A stretch of DNA of 64,000 nt from Nocardioides sp. (GCF_030019515.1 NZ_JASEEQ010000005.1:87810-151809); one strand, 5' to 3'; counted from the first letter of the stretch, positions 40,103 through 49,688 are shown. Program-made: numbers and translations. The notes: generated by a model from the letters alone, not told the origin.

Positions 40103-42991
40103 ATGACGGAGACGGTGAGCGGGCGCACGGGCGCGAAGGCCGGGTCGAAGGGCCTGACGATCGAGCGGGTCTTCAGCACCGAGGGGGTGCACCCCTACGA
40201 CCAGCTGACGTGGGAGCGCCGCGACGTCGTGCAGACCAACTGGAAGACCGGCGAGACCGTCTTCGAGCAGCGCGGCGTCGAGTTCCCCGACTTCTGGTCG
40301 GTCAACGCCTCGACGATCGTCACCACCAAGTACTTCCGGGGCGCCGTCGGCACCGACGTCCGCGAGTGGAGCCTCAAGCAGCTCGTCGACCGGGTCGTGA
40401 AGACCTACACCAAGGCCGGGGTCGACCACGGCTACTTCGCCACCGCGGGCGACGCCGAGGTCTTCGAGCACGAGCTGACCTGGCTGCTCGTGCACCAGTA
40501 CTTCTCCTTCAACAGCCCCGTCTGGTTCAACGTCGGCACCCCGTCGCCGCAGCAGGTCTCGGCCTGCTTCATCCTCTCCGTCGACGACTCGATGGACTCG
40601 ATCCTGAACTGGTACAAGGAGGAGGGCTTCATCTTCAAGGGCGGCTCTGGCGCCGGCCTGAACCTCTCCCGGATCCGCTCCTCCAAGGAGCTGCTGTCCT
40701 CCGGCGGCACCGCCTCCGGCCCGGTCTCCTTCATGCGCGGCGCGGACGCCTCCGCCGGCACCATCAAGTCCGGCGGCGCGACCCGTCGCGCCGCGAAGAT
40801 GGTGGTCCTGGACGTCGACCACCCCGACATCGTCGAGTTCGTCGAGACCAAGGCGCGCGAGGAGGACAAGATCCGCGCGCTGCGCGATGCCGGGTTCGAC
40901 ATGGACCTCGGCGGCGTCGACATCACCTCGGTCCAGTACCAGAACGCCAACAACTCCGTGCGCGTCAGCGACGAGTTCATGCGCGCGGTCGAGGACGGCA
41001 CCGAGTTCGGCCTGCGGGCCCGCAAGACCGGTGAGGTCATCGAGACCGTCGACGCCCGGGACCTGTTCCGCAAGATCAGCAAGGCCGCGTGGGAGTGCGC
41101 CGACCCGGGCCTGCAGTACGACGACACCATCAACGACTGGCACACCAACCCCGAGACCGGCCGGATCACCGCGTCCAACCCGTGCTCGGAGTACATGTCG
41201 CTGGACAACTCCTCGTGCAACCTCGCCTCGCTGAACCTGCTGAAGTTCCTCAAGGAGGACGACACCTTCGACGCCGAGCTGTTCGCGAAGGCGGTCGAGG
41301 TGATCATCACCGCGATGGACATCTCGATCTGCTTCGCCGACTTCCCGACCGAGGCGATCGGCAAGACCACCGTCGACTACCGCCAGCTCGGCATCGGCTA
41401 CGCCAACCTCGGCGCGCTGCTGATGGCGATGGGCCTGGGCTACGACTCCGACGGTGGCCGCGCGATGGCCGCCGCGATCACCTCGCTGATGACCGGCACG
41501 TCGTACAAGCGCTCGGCCGAGCTGGCCGACATCGTGGGCCCCTACAACGGCTACGCCCGCAACGCGGAGGCCCACAAGCGGGTGATGCGCAAGCACCAGG
41601 CCGCCAACGACACCGTTCGCACCCTCGGCATCGCCGACAGCCAGGTCCACAAGGTCGCCACCCAGGCCTGGGCCGACGTGATCGAGCTCGGCGCGACCAA
41701 CGGCTTCCGCAACGCGCAGGCCTCGGTGCTCGCACCCACCGGCACCATCGGCTTCATGATGGACTGCGACACCACCGGCATCGAGCCGGACTTCTCGCTG
41801 GTCAAGTTCAAGAAGCTCGTCGGCGGCGGCTCGATGCAGATCGTCAACCAGACGATCCCGCGGGCGCTGCGCAAGCTCGGCTACCAGCCCGAGCAGGTCG
41901 AGGCGATCGTCGCCTACATCGCCGAGCACGGCCACGTGATCGACGCGCCGGGCCTGAAGACCGAGCACTACGAGGTCTTCGACACCGCGATGGGCGCCCG
42001 GGCGCTCAAGCCGATGGGCCACGTGCGGATGATGGCGGCGGCGCAGCCGTTCCTCTCCGGCGCGATCAGCAAGACGGTCAACCTGCCGGAGACGGCGACC
42101 GTCGAGGAGATCGAGGACATCTACCTGCAGTCGTGGAAGCTCGGCCTCAAGGCGACGGCCGTCTACCGCGACAACTGCAAGGTGGGCCAGCCGCTGGCCG
42201 ACGGGGGCGGCAAGGCCAAGAAGGACGCCGCTGACGCTGTTGATGCCGCGGCCGCCGAGGCGACCAAGGTCGTCGAGAAGATCGTCTACGCCCCGACCCG
42301 CAAGCGGCTGCCGAAGTCCCGCGTCTCGCGCACCACGTCGTTCACCGTCGGTGGCGCCGAGGGCTACATGACCTCCGGCGCCCACGACGACGGCGAGCTG
42401 GGCGAGATCTTCCTCAAGCTCGGCAAGCAGGGCTCGACCCTGGCCGGCGTGATGGACGCGTTCTCGATCGCGGTCAGCATCGGCCTGCAGTACGGCGTCC
42501 CGCTGGAGACCTACGTCTCGAAGTTCACCAACCTGCGCTTCGAGCCGGCCGGCCTCACCGACGACGCGGACGTGCGGATGGCGCAGTCGATCATGGACTA
42601 CATCTTCCGCCGCCTCGCCCTGGACTACCTCGACTTCGAGACCCGCCAGGGCCTGGGGATCTACTCGGCCGACGAGCGCCAGCGCTACCTCGAGACCGGC
42701 TCCTACGAGCCCGTCGAGGAGACCGGCTCCGCCGCCGAGCTGATCGCCGACCACGACCACGGCATCGAGGAAGCCACGGTGGTCGAGGAGGCGCCGGTGG
42801 TCGAGCTCGTCGAGACCCCGGAAGTGAAGGCAGGACCCGCGAAGACCGCCCACACCTCCGCCGAGCTCCTCGAGCAGATCACCGGCACCGCCGTCGACAG
42901 CCCGCTCTGCTTCACCTGCGGCACCAAGATGCGTCCCGCCGGCTCCTGCTACGTCTGCGAGGGCTGCGGCAGCACCAGCGGCTGCAGCTGA
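40103..42991 (+). CDS. nrdJ: adenosylcobalamin-dependent ribonucleotide reductase NrdJ (class II)
   Basis: Reduces ribonucleoside diphosphates to deoxyribonucleotides using adenosylcobalamin instead of an Fe or Mn radical subunit, so it works with or without oxygen. The 962-residue protein has VSACFILSVDDSMDSI (one redox cysteine), the active-site loop NPCSEYMSLDNSSCNLASLNL split across two motifs, FRNAQASVLAPTGTIGFMMD, and a C-terminal cysteine-rich tail (CFTCGTKM and CYVCEGCG) that regenerates the active site. An insertion of low-complexity A/V/E-rich sequence precedes the tail. A strong terminator follows. Confidence 0.97.
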   Translation: MTETVSGRTGAKAGSKGLTIERVFSTEGVHPYDQLTWERRDVVQTNWKTGETVFEQRGVEFPDFWSVNASTIVTTKYFRGAVGTDVREWSLKQLVDRVVKTYTKAGVDHGYFATAGDAEVFEHELTWLLVHQYFSFNSPVWFNVGTPSPQQVSACFILSVDDSMDSILNWYKEEGFIFKGGSGAGLNLSRIRSSKELLSSGGTASGPVSFMRGADASAGTIKSGGATRRAAKMVVLDVDHPDIVEFVETKAREEDKIRALRDAGFDMDLGGVDITSVQYQNANNSVRVSDEFMRAVEDGTEFGLRARKTGEVIETVDARDLFRKISKAAWECADPGLQYDDTINDWHTNPETGRITASNPCSEYMSLDNSSCNLASLNLLKFLKEDDTFDAELFAKAVEVIITAMDISICFADFPTEAIGKTTVDYRQLGIGYANLGALLMAMGLGYDSDGGRAMAAAITSLMTGTSYKRSAELADIVGPYNGYARNAEAHKRVMRKHQAANDTVRTLGIADSQVHKVATQAWADVIELGATNGFRNAQASVLAPTGTIGFMMDCDTTGIEPDFSLVKFKKLVGGGSMQIVNQTIPRALRKLGYQPEQVEAIVAYIAEHGHVIDAPGLKTEHYEVFDTAMGARALKPMGHVRMMAAAQPFLSGAISKTVNLPETATVEEIEDIYLQSWKLGLKATAVYRDNCKVGQPLADGGGKAKKDAADAVDAAAAEATKVVEKIVYAPTRKRLPKSRVSRTTSFTVGGAEGYMTSGAHDDGELGEIFLKLGKQGSTLAGVMDAFSIAVSIGLQYGVPLETYVSKFTNLRFEPAGLTDDADVRMAQSIMDYIFRRLALDYLDFETRQGLGIYSADERQRYLETGSYEPVEETGSAAELIADHDHGIEEATVVEEAPVVELVETPEVKAGPAKTAHTSAELLEQITGTAVDSPLCFTCGTKMRPAGSCYVCEGCGSTSGCS

Positions 42992-43005
42992 GTCGTCGAC
43001 ACGTC

Positions 43006-43034
43006 GGGCTCGCCACCTTGGAGGTGGCGAGCCC
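43006..43034 (+). terminator. terminator after nrdJ
   Basis: Perfect 13-bp arms GGGCTCGCCACCT (43006-43018) and complement (43022-43034) with a three-base loop, 15 bp after the nrdJ stop. Confidence 0.8.
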
Positions 43035-43283
43035 GGCTGCGTTGTCGGGTGGATTCCGAGAGAGCGACCTTGGGGTCGGTCAGCCTCGGGATCGGAGCCG
43101 CCACATGTCAGATCGTTCCGTGCGAAGGCAGCGTCACCAAGTGCGGCCGCACGACCGCGCACCCTCACACTGCCAGCCGCGCTCGGTCTGCCTCATCCGG
43201 ACTTCAGGAGAGGCGGAGCTGATCGATCGGCGTGCAGCGGCGGCGAGGAGTGGGTACGTACCGGTCCTCGTGGGAGGAGCCGG
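43035..43283 (+). other. gap before the GH13 gene
   Basis: About 250 bp without a supported gene. Base composition is slightly less GC-rich than around it. I see no clear promoter; GGGAGGAG just before the GH13 ATG is its ribosome-binding site. Confidence 0.5.
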
Positions 43284-44966
43284 ATGCGGATCAGTGACAC
43301 CAGCGACCTGTGGTGGAAGACGGCGGTCATCTATTGCCTGGATGTGCAGACGTTCATGGACTGGAACGACGACGGGATGGGCGACTTCACCGGCCTGGCA
43401 GAGCGCATCGACTATCTCGCCGAACTAGGGGTCACCTGTCTGTGGTTGATGCCGTTCTACCCGACGACGGACCGCGACGACGGCTACGACATCACCGACT
43501 ATTACGGCGTCGACCCGCGGCTGGGCAGCGCGGGCGACTTCGTGGAAGTGGTCCGCACCGCCCGCGATCGCGGCATGCGGGTCATCGTCGACCTGGTCGT
43601 CAACCACACCTCGGACAAGCACCCGTGGTTCCGAGCCGCTCGGTCGAGCAAGACCTCTCCGTTCCGCGACTTCTACGTCTGGCGTGACACCGAGCCGCCC
43701 AGCACCAAGGCAGAGGTCGCGTTCCCTGACCGGGAGGACAGCATCTGGGAGCACGACGCGAAGACGAAGGAGTGGTACCTCCATCGCTTCTATCGCACCC
43801 AGCCGGACCTCAACATCACCAATCCCCGCGTCCGCGACGAGATCGTCAAGACAATGGGGTTCTGGCTGGAGCTCGGGATCTCGGGGTTCCGGGTGGACGC
43901 TGTGCCCTTCATGATCGAGACCACGGGCGTCGATCAGGCCGAGCTCGACCGCTTCCCCGACCCGCACGAGTTCCTGCGTCATCTGCGGTCCTTCGTCGGG
44001 CGGCGTACCGGCGACGGCATCCTGCTCGGGGAGGTGAACGTGCCACACCGGGAGCAGAAGCTGTTCTTCGGTGGCAAGAACGGCGGCGAGCTGACGATGC
44101 AGTTCGACTTCATCGGGATGCAGAACCTCTACCTGTCGCTCGCGAGGCAGGACGCCCGACCTCTGGCGCGGGCCCTCCGGCGGCGGCCGGCCATCTCGTC
44201 GGAGTCGCAGTGGGCGACATTCGTCCGCAATCACGACGAGCTCACCCTCGACAAGCTCTCGGAGTCCGAGCGCGAGGAGGTGTTCGACGCCTTCGGGCCC
44301 GAGCCGGACATGCAGCTCTACGGCCGCGGCCTGCGCCGCCGTCTGCCGCCCATGCTCGACGGCGACCCTCGGCGCCTCCGGATGGTCTACAGCCTCTTGT
44401 TCTCCCTGCCCGGCACGCCTGTTCTCTTCTACGGTGAGGAGATCGGGATGGGGGAGAACCTCGCCATCGAGGGACGACTCGCCGTACGCACCCCCATGCA
44501 GTGGACCGGCCAGCGCAACGGCGGCTTCTCGAACGCGCCTCCGTCGAGGCTGCGCCGGCCGCTGACGGAGGGATCGTTCGGGCCCGAGCACGTCAACGTC
44601 GCTTCCCAGCGCAGCGATCCGGAGTCTCTCCTGGCGTTCATCAGCATGCTCATCAAGCGCTACCGGGAGTCACCGGAGCTGGGCTGGGCCGACTTCGCTG
44701 TGCTCGACCAGCCGCTCCGGCACGTGCTGGCGCACGAGTGCGCCTGGGACGACCGCCGCATCGTCGCCGTGCACAATCTCAGCCCCGAGAGCTGCACCGT
44801 GCCGCTGACCCTCCACCACTGCGATAGCAGCTACCACCTCCTCGACCTGCTGCGGGACTCGGATCACCTCGAGCTGGACGACTCGGGACGGGTCGAGGTG
44901 ACGCTGGACGGCTACGGCTACCGATGGCTCCGGCTGATGCCCCGCAACAGCCGCCGGCTCGCCTGA
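43284..44966 (+). CDS. trehalose-synthase-like alpha-amylase family (GH13) enzyme (560 aa)
   Basis: A (beta/alpha)8 glycoside hydrolase of the TreS-like GH13_16 type: DLVVNHTSDKHPWF, GFRVDAVPF (catalytic nucleophile D), LLGEVNVPH (acid/base E) and FVRNHDELTLDK (transition-state D). Trehalose synthase interconverts maltose and trehalose, but TreS usually has a standard GEAN motif and sits near pep2/mak1. Here the motif is GEVN and no maltokinase is adjacent, so a related glucosyl-transfer or hydrolase role is possible. Codon use is somewhat less GC-biased than in its neighbours, hinting at acquisition. Confidence 0.85.
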   Translation: MRISDTSDLWWKTAVIYCLDVQTFMDWNDDGMGDFTGLAERIDYLAELGVTCLWLMPFYPTTDRDDGYDITDYYGVDPRLGSAGDFVEVVRTARDRGMRVIVDLVVNHTSDKHPWFRAARSSKTSPFRDFYVWRDTEPPSTKAEVAFPDREDSIWEHDAKTKEWYLHRFYRTQPDLNITNPRVRDEIVKTMGFWLELGISGFRVDAVPFMIETTGVDQAELDRFPDPHEFLRHLRSFVGRRTGDGILLGEVNVPHREQKLFFGGKNGGELTMQFDFIGMQNLYLSLARQDARPLARALRRRPAISSESQWATFVRNHDELTLDKLSESEREEVFDAFGPEPDMQLYGRGLRRRLPPMLDGDPRRLRMVYSLLFSLPGTPVLFYGEEIGMGENLAIEGRLAVRTPMQWTGQRNGGFSNAPPSRLRRPLTEGSFGPEHVNVASQRSDPESLLAFISMLIKRYRESPELGWADFAVLDQPLRHVLAHECAWDDRRIVAVHNLSPESCTVPLTLHHCDSSYHLLDLLRDSDHLELDDSGRVEVTLDGYGYRWLRLMPRNSRRLA

Positions 44967-45082
44967 GACCGGTGCGCCATACCGCCGAAAGGTGTTGGGT
45001 TGCCCCGGGCATCCCCGTCGACGCCATCGTCATCCGGGCTCTGGCTCGGCTACCTCGAACATCGAGCCCATGGCCCGAGTCG

Positions 45083-45643
45083 TCAGGTCACCAGGTCGGC
45101 CGGCGAGACGTGCACGGCGTACGGCTGGCTGACCGCGAGCCGCTCCCGACCGCGAGCGGCCGCGGTCTCGACGTACGCGCCGTCTTCGAGCTGCCACGCG
45201 GTGATCGACGGCTCGTGCTCGGTGGAGCCGGGGTCGACGACCCAGTACGACGGGCAGCCGGCGGCCGCGTAGCGAGCCTTCTTGAGGCCGAGGTCGATGT
45301 GCGTGGTCGACGGCGAGAGGACCTCGATGGCGAGGAGGGGCGGGCCGTCGAGGCCGGTGTCGGTGATCGCGGACCGTGGCGCGACCAGGAGATCGGGCTG
45401 GACCACCGTGTCCGGGCCGAGGACGACGGAGAACGGCGCCACCACGACCCGCAGGTCGGCGGGGCACGCGGCGTCGAGGGCGACCAGGAGCCGGACGACC
45501 GCCGACTGGTGTCGCCACTGGGGCGCCGGTGTCATGACGAGCGCACCGTCGACCAGCTCATGGCGCCACCCGTCGTCGGGGAGCGCCTCCAGGTCGGCGC
45601 GGGTCATGGTGCGACCACGCGGGAGCGTCGTCATGTCGTTCAT
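45083..45643 (-). CDS. Uma2-family (DUF820) restriction-endonuclease-fold protein (186 aa)
   Basis: A PD-(D/E)XK-like nuclease fold: VQPDLLVAPR (the D), LLAIEVLSPSTTHIDLGLKKARYAAAG split into the E-x-L strand and the K helix, and YWVVDP. These proteins are very common in actinobacteria and cyanobacteria; biochemical roles are largely unproven. It starts six bases after the stop of the upstream gene, so they form a two-gene operon. An ATG three codons later is an alternative start. Confidence 0.83.
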   Translation of the reverse strand: MNDMTTLPRGRTMTRADLEALPDDGWRHELVDGALVMTPAPQWRHQSAVVRLLVALDAACPADLRVVVAPFSVVLGPDTVVQPDLLVAPRSAITDTGLDGPPLLAIEVLSPSTTHIDLGLKKARYAAAGCPSYWVVDPGSTEHEPSITAWQLEDGAYVETAAARGRERLAVSQPYAVHVSPADLVT

Positions 45644-45649
45644 GGTGCC

Positions 45650-46663
45650 TCATCCGGTCTGGTCGGGGTGCGGTCTGCCGGTCGCGCGGTCCTTGTCCGG
45701 GGCCAGCCGGAGCGGCGTCACGGTCGAGCCCGTCCGTGACGTCTCCTCGGGCCACCAGTCCTCCCAGGGCTCCAGGTCCTCGGCGAAGGGGGTCCGCCAC
45801 GCCAGGTGACCGAGCAGCGCGATCACGAACTGGTCGAACGTCATCCCGTAGCGCTCGGCGCGGTGGCGCAGCTCGCGGTCCAGTCCGACCGGCATGCCGT
45901 CCACGTAGAAGCCCACGCTCTCGAACTGGCGCAGCGCGGCGGTGTCGCGCCAGTGTGCGCGGGGGTCGTGGCTGAGCGGGTCGTAGAGCAGCTGGTCGAG
46001 CGGTGCGTGCGGCGTCGAGAGCAGCTGCGGGTCCTCGAGCCGGGCGCGGCCGAGTGCTTCGAGCAGCAGCGCGTTGCGAACCCAGTCCTCGTCGTCACCC
46101 TTCCACCACCGTTCGGCCCGGCAGTGCTCGGACAGCAGGCGGCGTACGGCGTCCTCCTCTGCGGGGCCGGGCAGCTCGGCGGGGTCCACCAGTCGCACGG
46201 CTAGCTGACCCGCGCTCCACCGCAGCGCGACCAGGTCACCGGGCTCGGCCGGAGGCAGCCAGCCCTCCGGTCCCAGCAGCACCGGGTCGTCGGTCTCGGC
46301 GAGCCGAGCCGCGCCGCCGCTGACGAGGGGAAGCGGGGCGATGACGGCCATGGTCAAGAACGGCTGGACGCCGCGGCCCAGCCATAGGTCGGTGCGGCCA
46401 CGGAGCGAGCCACGCACCCGATGGGTGAGGACGATGCCGTCCAGGACGTCGCCGAGGTAGGTGATGCGCCCATCCGGGCGGACGACGAGCAAGGTCCCCG
46501 TCTCGACGAGCGCCGCGACCCCGCTCGCGTCGAGGTCTGGTCGCCCGGCGGCCACGCGGGCCCGGTGGGTCAGGGTCCGAAGGTCGAGCGGACCGTGCTC
46601 GCGGACGAGAGCGACGAGCGTGTCATGCAGCGGGTGGTCGATCTCGGGCATCGGACTCGACAT
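45650..46663 (-). CDS. unrecognised 337-residue protein upstream of the Uma2 gene
   Basis: No family recognised. The N-terminal 60 residues (HDTLVALVREHGPLDLRTLTHRARVAAG) resemble a winged-helix module. The middle contains a beta-rich region and LLSEHCRAERWWKGDDEDWVRNALLLEAL. The C-terminus is W/E-rich (EPWEDWWPEETS). ATG 46663 was chosen because AGGAG lies eight bases upstream on the minus strand; ATG 46729 is the longer option. Operon partner of the Uma2 nuclease, so a DNA-related role is conceivable but unproven. Confidence 0.6.
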   Translation of the reverse strand: MSSPMPEIDHPLHDTLVALVREHGPLDLRTLTHRARVAAGRPDLDASGVAALVETGTLLVVRPDGRITYLGDVLDGIVLTHRVRGSLRGRTDLWLGRGVQPFLTMAVIAPLPLVSGGAARLAETDDPVLLGPEGWLPPAEPGDLVALRWSAGQLAVRLVDPAELPGPAEEDAVRRLLSEHCRAERWWKGDDEDWVRNALLLEALGRARLEDPQLLSTPHAPLDQLLYDPLSHDPRAHWRDTAALRQFESVGFYVDGMPVGLDRELRHRAERYGMTFDQFVIALLGHLAWRTPFAEDLEPWEDWWPEETSRTGSTVTPLRLAPDKDRATGRPHPDQTG

Positions 46664-46797
46664 GGTTTCTCCTGTCGGCGGCGGATTCCCGGAGTCTCGC
46701 TCGGAAGGTCGGCCGCCTGCTGAGGTCATCCACAGGGCGCCGACTCGCGGCCACCGGAAGCTCGTCCAGGCGACCCTGCGCCCGACATGATGTCGCC

Positions 46798-47997
46798 ATG
46801 ACCCTCGACATCGATCGCATCCGCAAGGACTTCCCCGCCCTCGAGCAGGGCACCGCCTACTTCGACGGACCGGGCGGCAGCCAGGTGCCGCGGCAGGTGG
46901 CGGAGGCGATGGCGCGGACGATGACGTCCGGGATCTCCAACCGGGGCCGGGTGACGGCGGCGGAGCGGCTGGCCGACGGCGTCACCACCGGCGCGCGGCA
47001 GGCGATGGCCGACCTGCTCGGCTGCGACCCGGGCGGGGTGGTGTTCGCGCGGTCGATGACGCAGGCGACGTACGACGTCTCCCGTGCGCTCGCGAAGGAG
47101 TGGGCCGAGGGCGACGAGGTCGTGGTCACCCGGCTCGACCACGACGGGAACGTCCGGCCGTGGGTGCAGGCGGCGGAGGCCGCGGGCGCGACCGTGCGGT
47201 GGGTCGGGTTCGACCGGGAGACCGCCGAGCTCACCGTGGACGACGTGCGCGAGCAGCTGCCGGCGGAGACGAAGCTGGTGGCGGTCACCGCCGCGTCGAA
47301 CGTGCTCGGCACCCGGCCGGACCTGCCGGCGATCGCGGAGGCGGTGCACGAGGTGGGCGCGCTGCTGTACGTCGACGGGGTGCACCTGACGCCCCACGTT
47401 CCGGTGGACGTCGCGGCGTTCGGGGCCGACTTCTACGCGTGCTCGCCGTACAAGTTCCTCGGCCCGCACCACGGCGTGGTCGTGGCTGCGCCGGAGCTGC
47501 TGGACCGGATCCACCCGGACAAGCTGCTGCCGGCCTCCGACGAGGTGCCCGAGCGGTTCGAGCTCGGCACCCTGCCCTACGAGCTGTTGGCCGGCACCAC
47601 CGCCGCGGTCGACTACCTCGCCGGCCTCGCCTCCGACGCCGCGGACCGGCGGACCCGGGTGCTGGAGTCGATGCGGGCGGTCGAGGAGCACGAGGAGCAG
47701 CTGTTCGCGCGGCTGCTGGACGGGCTGCGTGGGATCGACGGCGTCACGCTGTACGGCGACCCGAAGCGCCGTACGCCGACGGCGTTCTTCTCCGTCACCG
47801 GCCGGGAGGACCAGGAGGTCTACGAGCAGCTGGCCGCCCGGGGCGTGAACGCCCCGGCGAGCAGCTTCTACGCGATCGAGGCGTCGCGCTGGGTCGGGCT
47901 CGGGGACACCGGCGCCGTCCGGGCCGGGCTCGCGCCGTACACGAACGCCGACGACGTCGAGCGGCTCCTCGCCGGGGTCGCGGAGATCGCCCGGTAG
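46798..47997 (+). CDS. cysteine-desulfurase-like class V aminotransferase (399 aa)
   Basis: A PLP-dependent enzyme of the group often annotated as cysteine desulfurase-like (TIGR01976). AYFDGPGGSQVP at the start, TRLDHDGNVRPW, YVDGVHLTPH (PLP-interacting D/H) and CSPYKFLGPHHG with the Schiff-base lysine K219 are present. No sulfur-transfer partner gene is adjacent, so the natural reaction may not be desulfuration. The ATG lies two bases after the palindrome CGACAT-G-ATGTCG, which contains a -10-like CATGAT six bases before the ATG. A diverged C-terminal fragment of a second copy lies at 49663-49821. Confidence 0.87.
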   Translation: MTLDIDRIRKDFPALEQGTAYFDGPGGSQVPRQVAEAMARTMTSGISNRGRVTAAERLADGVTTGARQAMADLLGCDPGGVVFARSMTQATYDVSRALAKEWAEGDEVVVTRLDHDGNVRPWVQAAEAAGATVRWVGFDRETAELTVDDVREQLPAETKLVAVTAASNVLGTRPDLPAIAEAVHEVGALLYVDGVHLTPHVPVDVAAFGADFYACSPYKFLGPHHGVVVAAPELLDRIHPDKLLPASDEVPERFELGTLPYELLAGTTAAVDYLAGLASDAADRRTRVLESMRAVEEHEEQLFARLLDGLRGIDGVTLYGDPKRRTPTAFFSVTGREDQEVYEQLAARGVNAPASSFYAIEASRWVGLGDTGAVRAGLAPYTNADDVERLLAGVAEIAR

Positions 47998-48002
47998 CGA
48001 CG

Positions 48003-48043
48003 GCACCGGCCCGGCCCCTCGGTCGGAGGAGCCGGGCCGGTGC
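48003..48043. terminator. bidirectional terminator between convergent genes
   Basis: Perfect 13-bp arms GCACCGGCCCGGC (48003-48015) and complement (48031-48043) enclose a loop that itself folds (CCTC/GAGG). It lies exactly between the stops of two facing genes. Confidence 0.8.
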
Positions 48044-48056
48044 TACCGGTCGCGGA

Positions 48057-48644
48057 TCAGCCGGCGTGCGTGCGCGCGTGCGCGTACGCGCGGGCAGCGG
48101 CCGCGAAGTCCGAGCGGACCTCGGCGACCTCGCCGCCGGTGCTCGTCGCATCCAGGTCGAGCGCCGCGTCGACGGTCACGTCGAGCTGGGTGGAGACCTC
48201 GTCGAGGATCGCGGTGAGCGCCGCGGACACCGTGCTCGCGAGCGTGACCTGGACGTTCGCCTCGAGCCGCTCGGCGGCGTTGATGATCACCACGGCCTTG
48301 GCGTAGACCGCGGCCCGGTACTCCTGGACGGAGGTGAGGAGGTCGCGCAACTCGGCGACGGTGGCGTCGGAGTCCGCCTCGGCCCGCAGCTCGACGAGGG
48401 CCGCGACGTCGGCGTCGATGCTGCCCCGCACCTCGGCGCGGTTGTCGGCCTCGAGCGACTCCAGCCGATTCGCCTCGATCGTGGCGAGGGCGTGCACGCT
48501 GGCGTCGACCTGCCGGTCGATGCGGTGCTGCAGCGAGACGCGGATCTCCGCGTTGCCGCTGGCGGCAGTGGCGGGGGCGGTGGCACCGGCGAGCGTCGCG
48601 ATGGTCGCGGCCAGGGCCGCCACGGCGAGAGTGTTGCGGTTCAT
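48057..48644 (-). CDS. secreted alanine-rich helical protein (195 aa)
   Basis: A signal peptide (1-28, ending ATA-ASG) is followed by an almost entirely helical, A/E/V/D-rich sequence (EANRLESLEADNRAEVRG, LRDLLTSVQEYRAAV), probably coiled coil. No catalytic motif or cysteine is present. I do not recognise the family. ATG 48644 has GAAGAAGG upstream on the minus strand. Function unknown. Confidence 0.68.
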   Translation of the reverse strand: MNRNTLAVAALAATIATLAGATAPATAASGNAEIRVSLQHRIDRQVDASVHALATIEANRLESLEADNRAEVRGSIDADVAALVELRAEADSDATVAELRDLLTSVQEYRAAVYAKAVVIINAAERLEANVQVTLASTVSAALTAILDEVSTQLDVTVDAALDLDATSTGGEVAEVRSDFAAAARAYAHARTHAG

Positions 48645-48953
48645 GATGGTTGCCTTCTTCCATGATGGCGTCGCCCACGTCGCCCGGCCGACTTCTGGGC
48701 GTCGGCCTTCGGTGGACACGGTGAAGTTCGGTGCCGGATCAGCGGTCCTGAGGCTTTGGAATTTGCGACTATTCGCAGCGTTCAAGCCGTAACTTCGGCC
48801 GTTTCTGCCTCGTTTGTCTTCGTCCTTCTGCCGCGTCCCAGGGCCTTCGCTCCGGCCTTCGATCGGCTCCGGACAGGTGTCCCGATCGGCGATGTCGGCG
48901 CGCCGACCTAGGGTCCTCCCCGACGACGATCGCGGAGTGGCGAGGAGACGGGG
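48645..48953. other. divergent gap between the secreted helical protein and the SprT-like gene
   Basis: 309 bp without a supported gene. The middle (48740-48800) is AT-richer than its surroundings and probably holds the promoters. TAGGGT at 48911-48916 is a possible -10 for the SprT-like gene. I see no repeat or known operator. Confidence 0.5.
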
Positions 48954-49688
48954 ATGGACCTGGACGCGGCGTGCCGGCTCGGCCGCGAGCTGCTCGACCT
49001 GCACGGGTTGTCGGGCTGGACGCTGGTCCTCGACCGTGCCAAGCGACGAGCCGGGGTGTGCCGGCACGCACGCCGGGAGATCGGCCTGAGCGCGCCGCTG
49101 ACCGCGCTGCATCCCGAGGCCGAGGTGCGCGACACGCTCCTGCACGAGATCGCGCATGCCCTGGTCGGGCCGCGGCACGGGCACGACGAGGTGTGGCGGG
49201 CGGCCGCGCACCGCATCGGCTGCACGGGCCAGCGGTGCACCGACCCGCAGGTGCCGGGGGTCGAGGGCGACTGGGTCGGCAGCTGCCCGGCGGGTCACCG
49301 GGTCACCCGACACCGCCGTCCCTCGCGGCCCGGGTCGTGTGTGACGTGCTTCCGGGGCTTCTCCGCCGACCACCTGCTCACCTGGACCTATCGCGGCGCC
49401 CCGGCGGTGATGACCGCCGGCTACCGCGCCGAGCTGGCGAGAGTGATGTCTCGGTCCTCCGAGCCCACCCTGTTCGACGTGCCGGCCCGGCCGGGCGACC
49501 GGCTCCGGATCGCCGCGCCCGGCAGCAAGTACGACGGACTCACCGGCACCCTGGTGAAGAGGGGCCGGACCCGCTACCACCTGCGCGTCGACGGCGGGGT
49601 GCTCGCGGTGCCGTTCGCGTGCGTCCGGCCGGTGGCCGACATGAGGTCGTCATGTCGCGACCCGCGGGGTCAACGCCCCGGCGGGTAG
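48954..49688 (+). CDS. SprT-like zinc metalloprotease (244 aa)
   Basis: HEIAHAL (H64, E65, H68) lies in a SprT/Spartan-like domain. It is followed by a zinc-ribbon-like set of cysteines and histidines (GCTGQRC, SCPAGHRVTRHRR, SCVTCFRG). The C-terminal part (GDRLRIAAPGSKYDGLTGTLVKRGRTRYHLR) resembles a small beta-barrel nucleic-acid-binding or KOW-like region. The family is linked to DNA-protein crosslink processing in eukaryotes; bacterial roles are poorly known. The last about 10 residues are encoded in sequence that overlaps the decayed aminotransferase fragment, so the natural C-terminus may have been altered. Confidence 0.78.
   Translation: MDLDAACRLGRELLDLHGLSGWTLVLDRAKRRAGVCRHARREIGLSAPLTALHPEAEVRDTLLHEIAHALVGPRHGHDEVWRAAAHRIGCTGQRCTDPQVPGVEGDWVGSCPAGHRVTRHRRPSRPGSCVTCFRGFSADHLLTWTYRGAPAVMTAGYRAELARVMSRSSEPTLFDVPARPGDRLRIAAPGSKYDGLTGTLVKRGRTRYHLRVDGGVLAVPFACVRPVADMRSSCRDPRGQRPGG

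Noticed and set aside
40031..43168. A 1045-codon open frame antisense to nrdJ
   Set aside because: Its composition is typical of a mirror frame in GC-rich DNA (runs of V, D, L, R, E, H), there is no SD or domain, and nrdJ on the other strand is certain.
43018..43428. A 136-codon frame between nrdJ and the GH13 gene
   Set aside because: It begins inside the nrdJ terminator, overlaps the GH13 start, has no SD and reads as random basic sequence.
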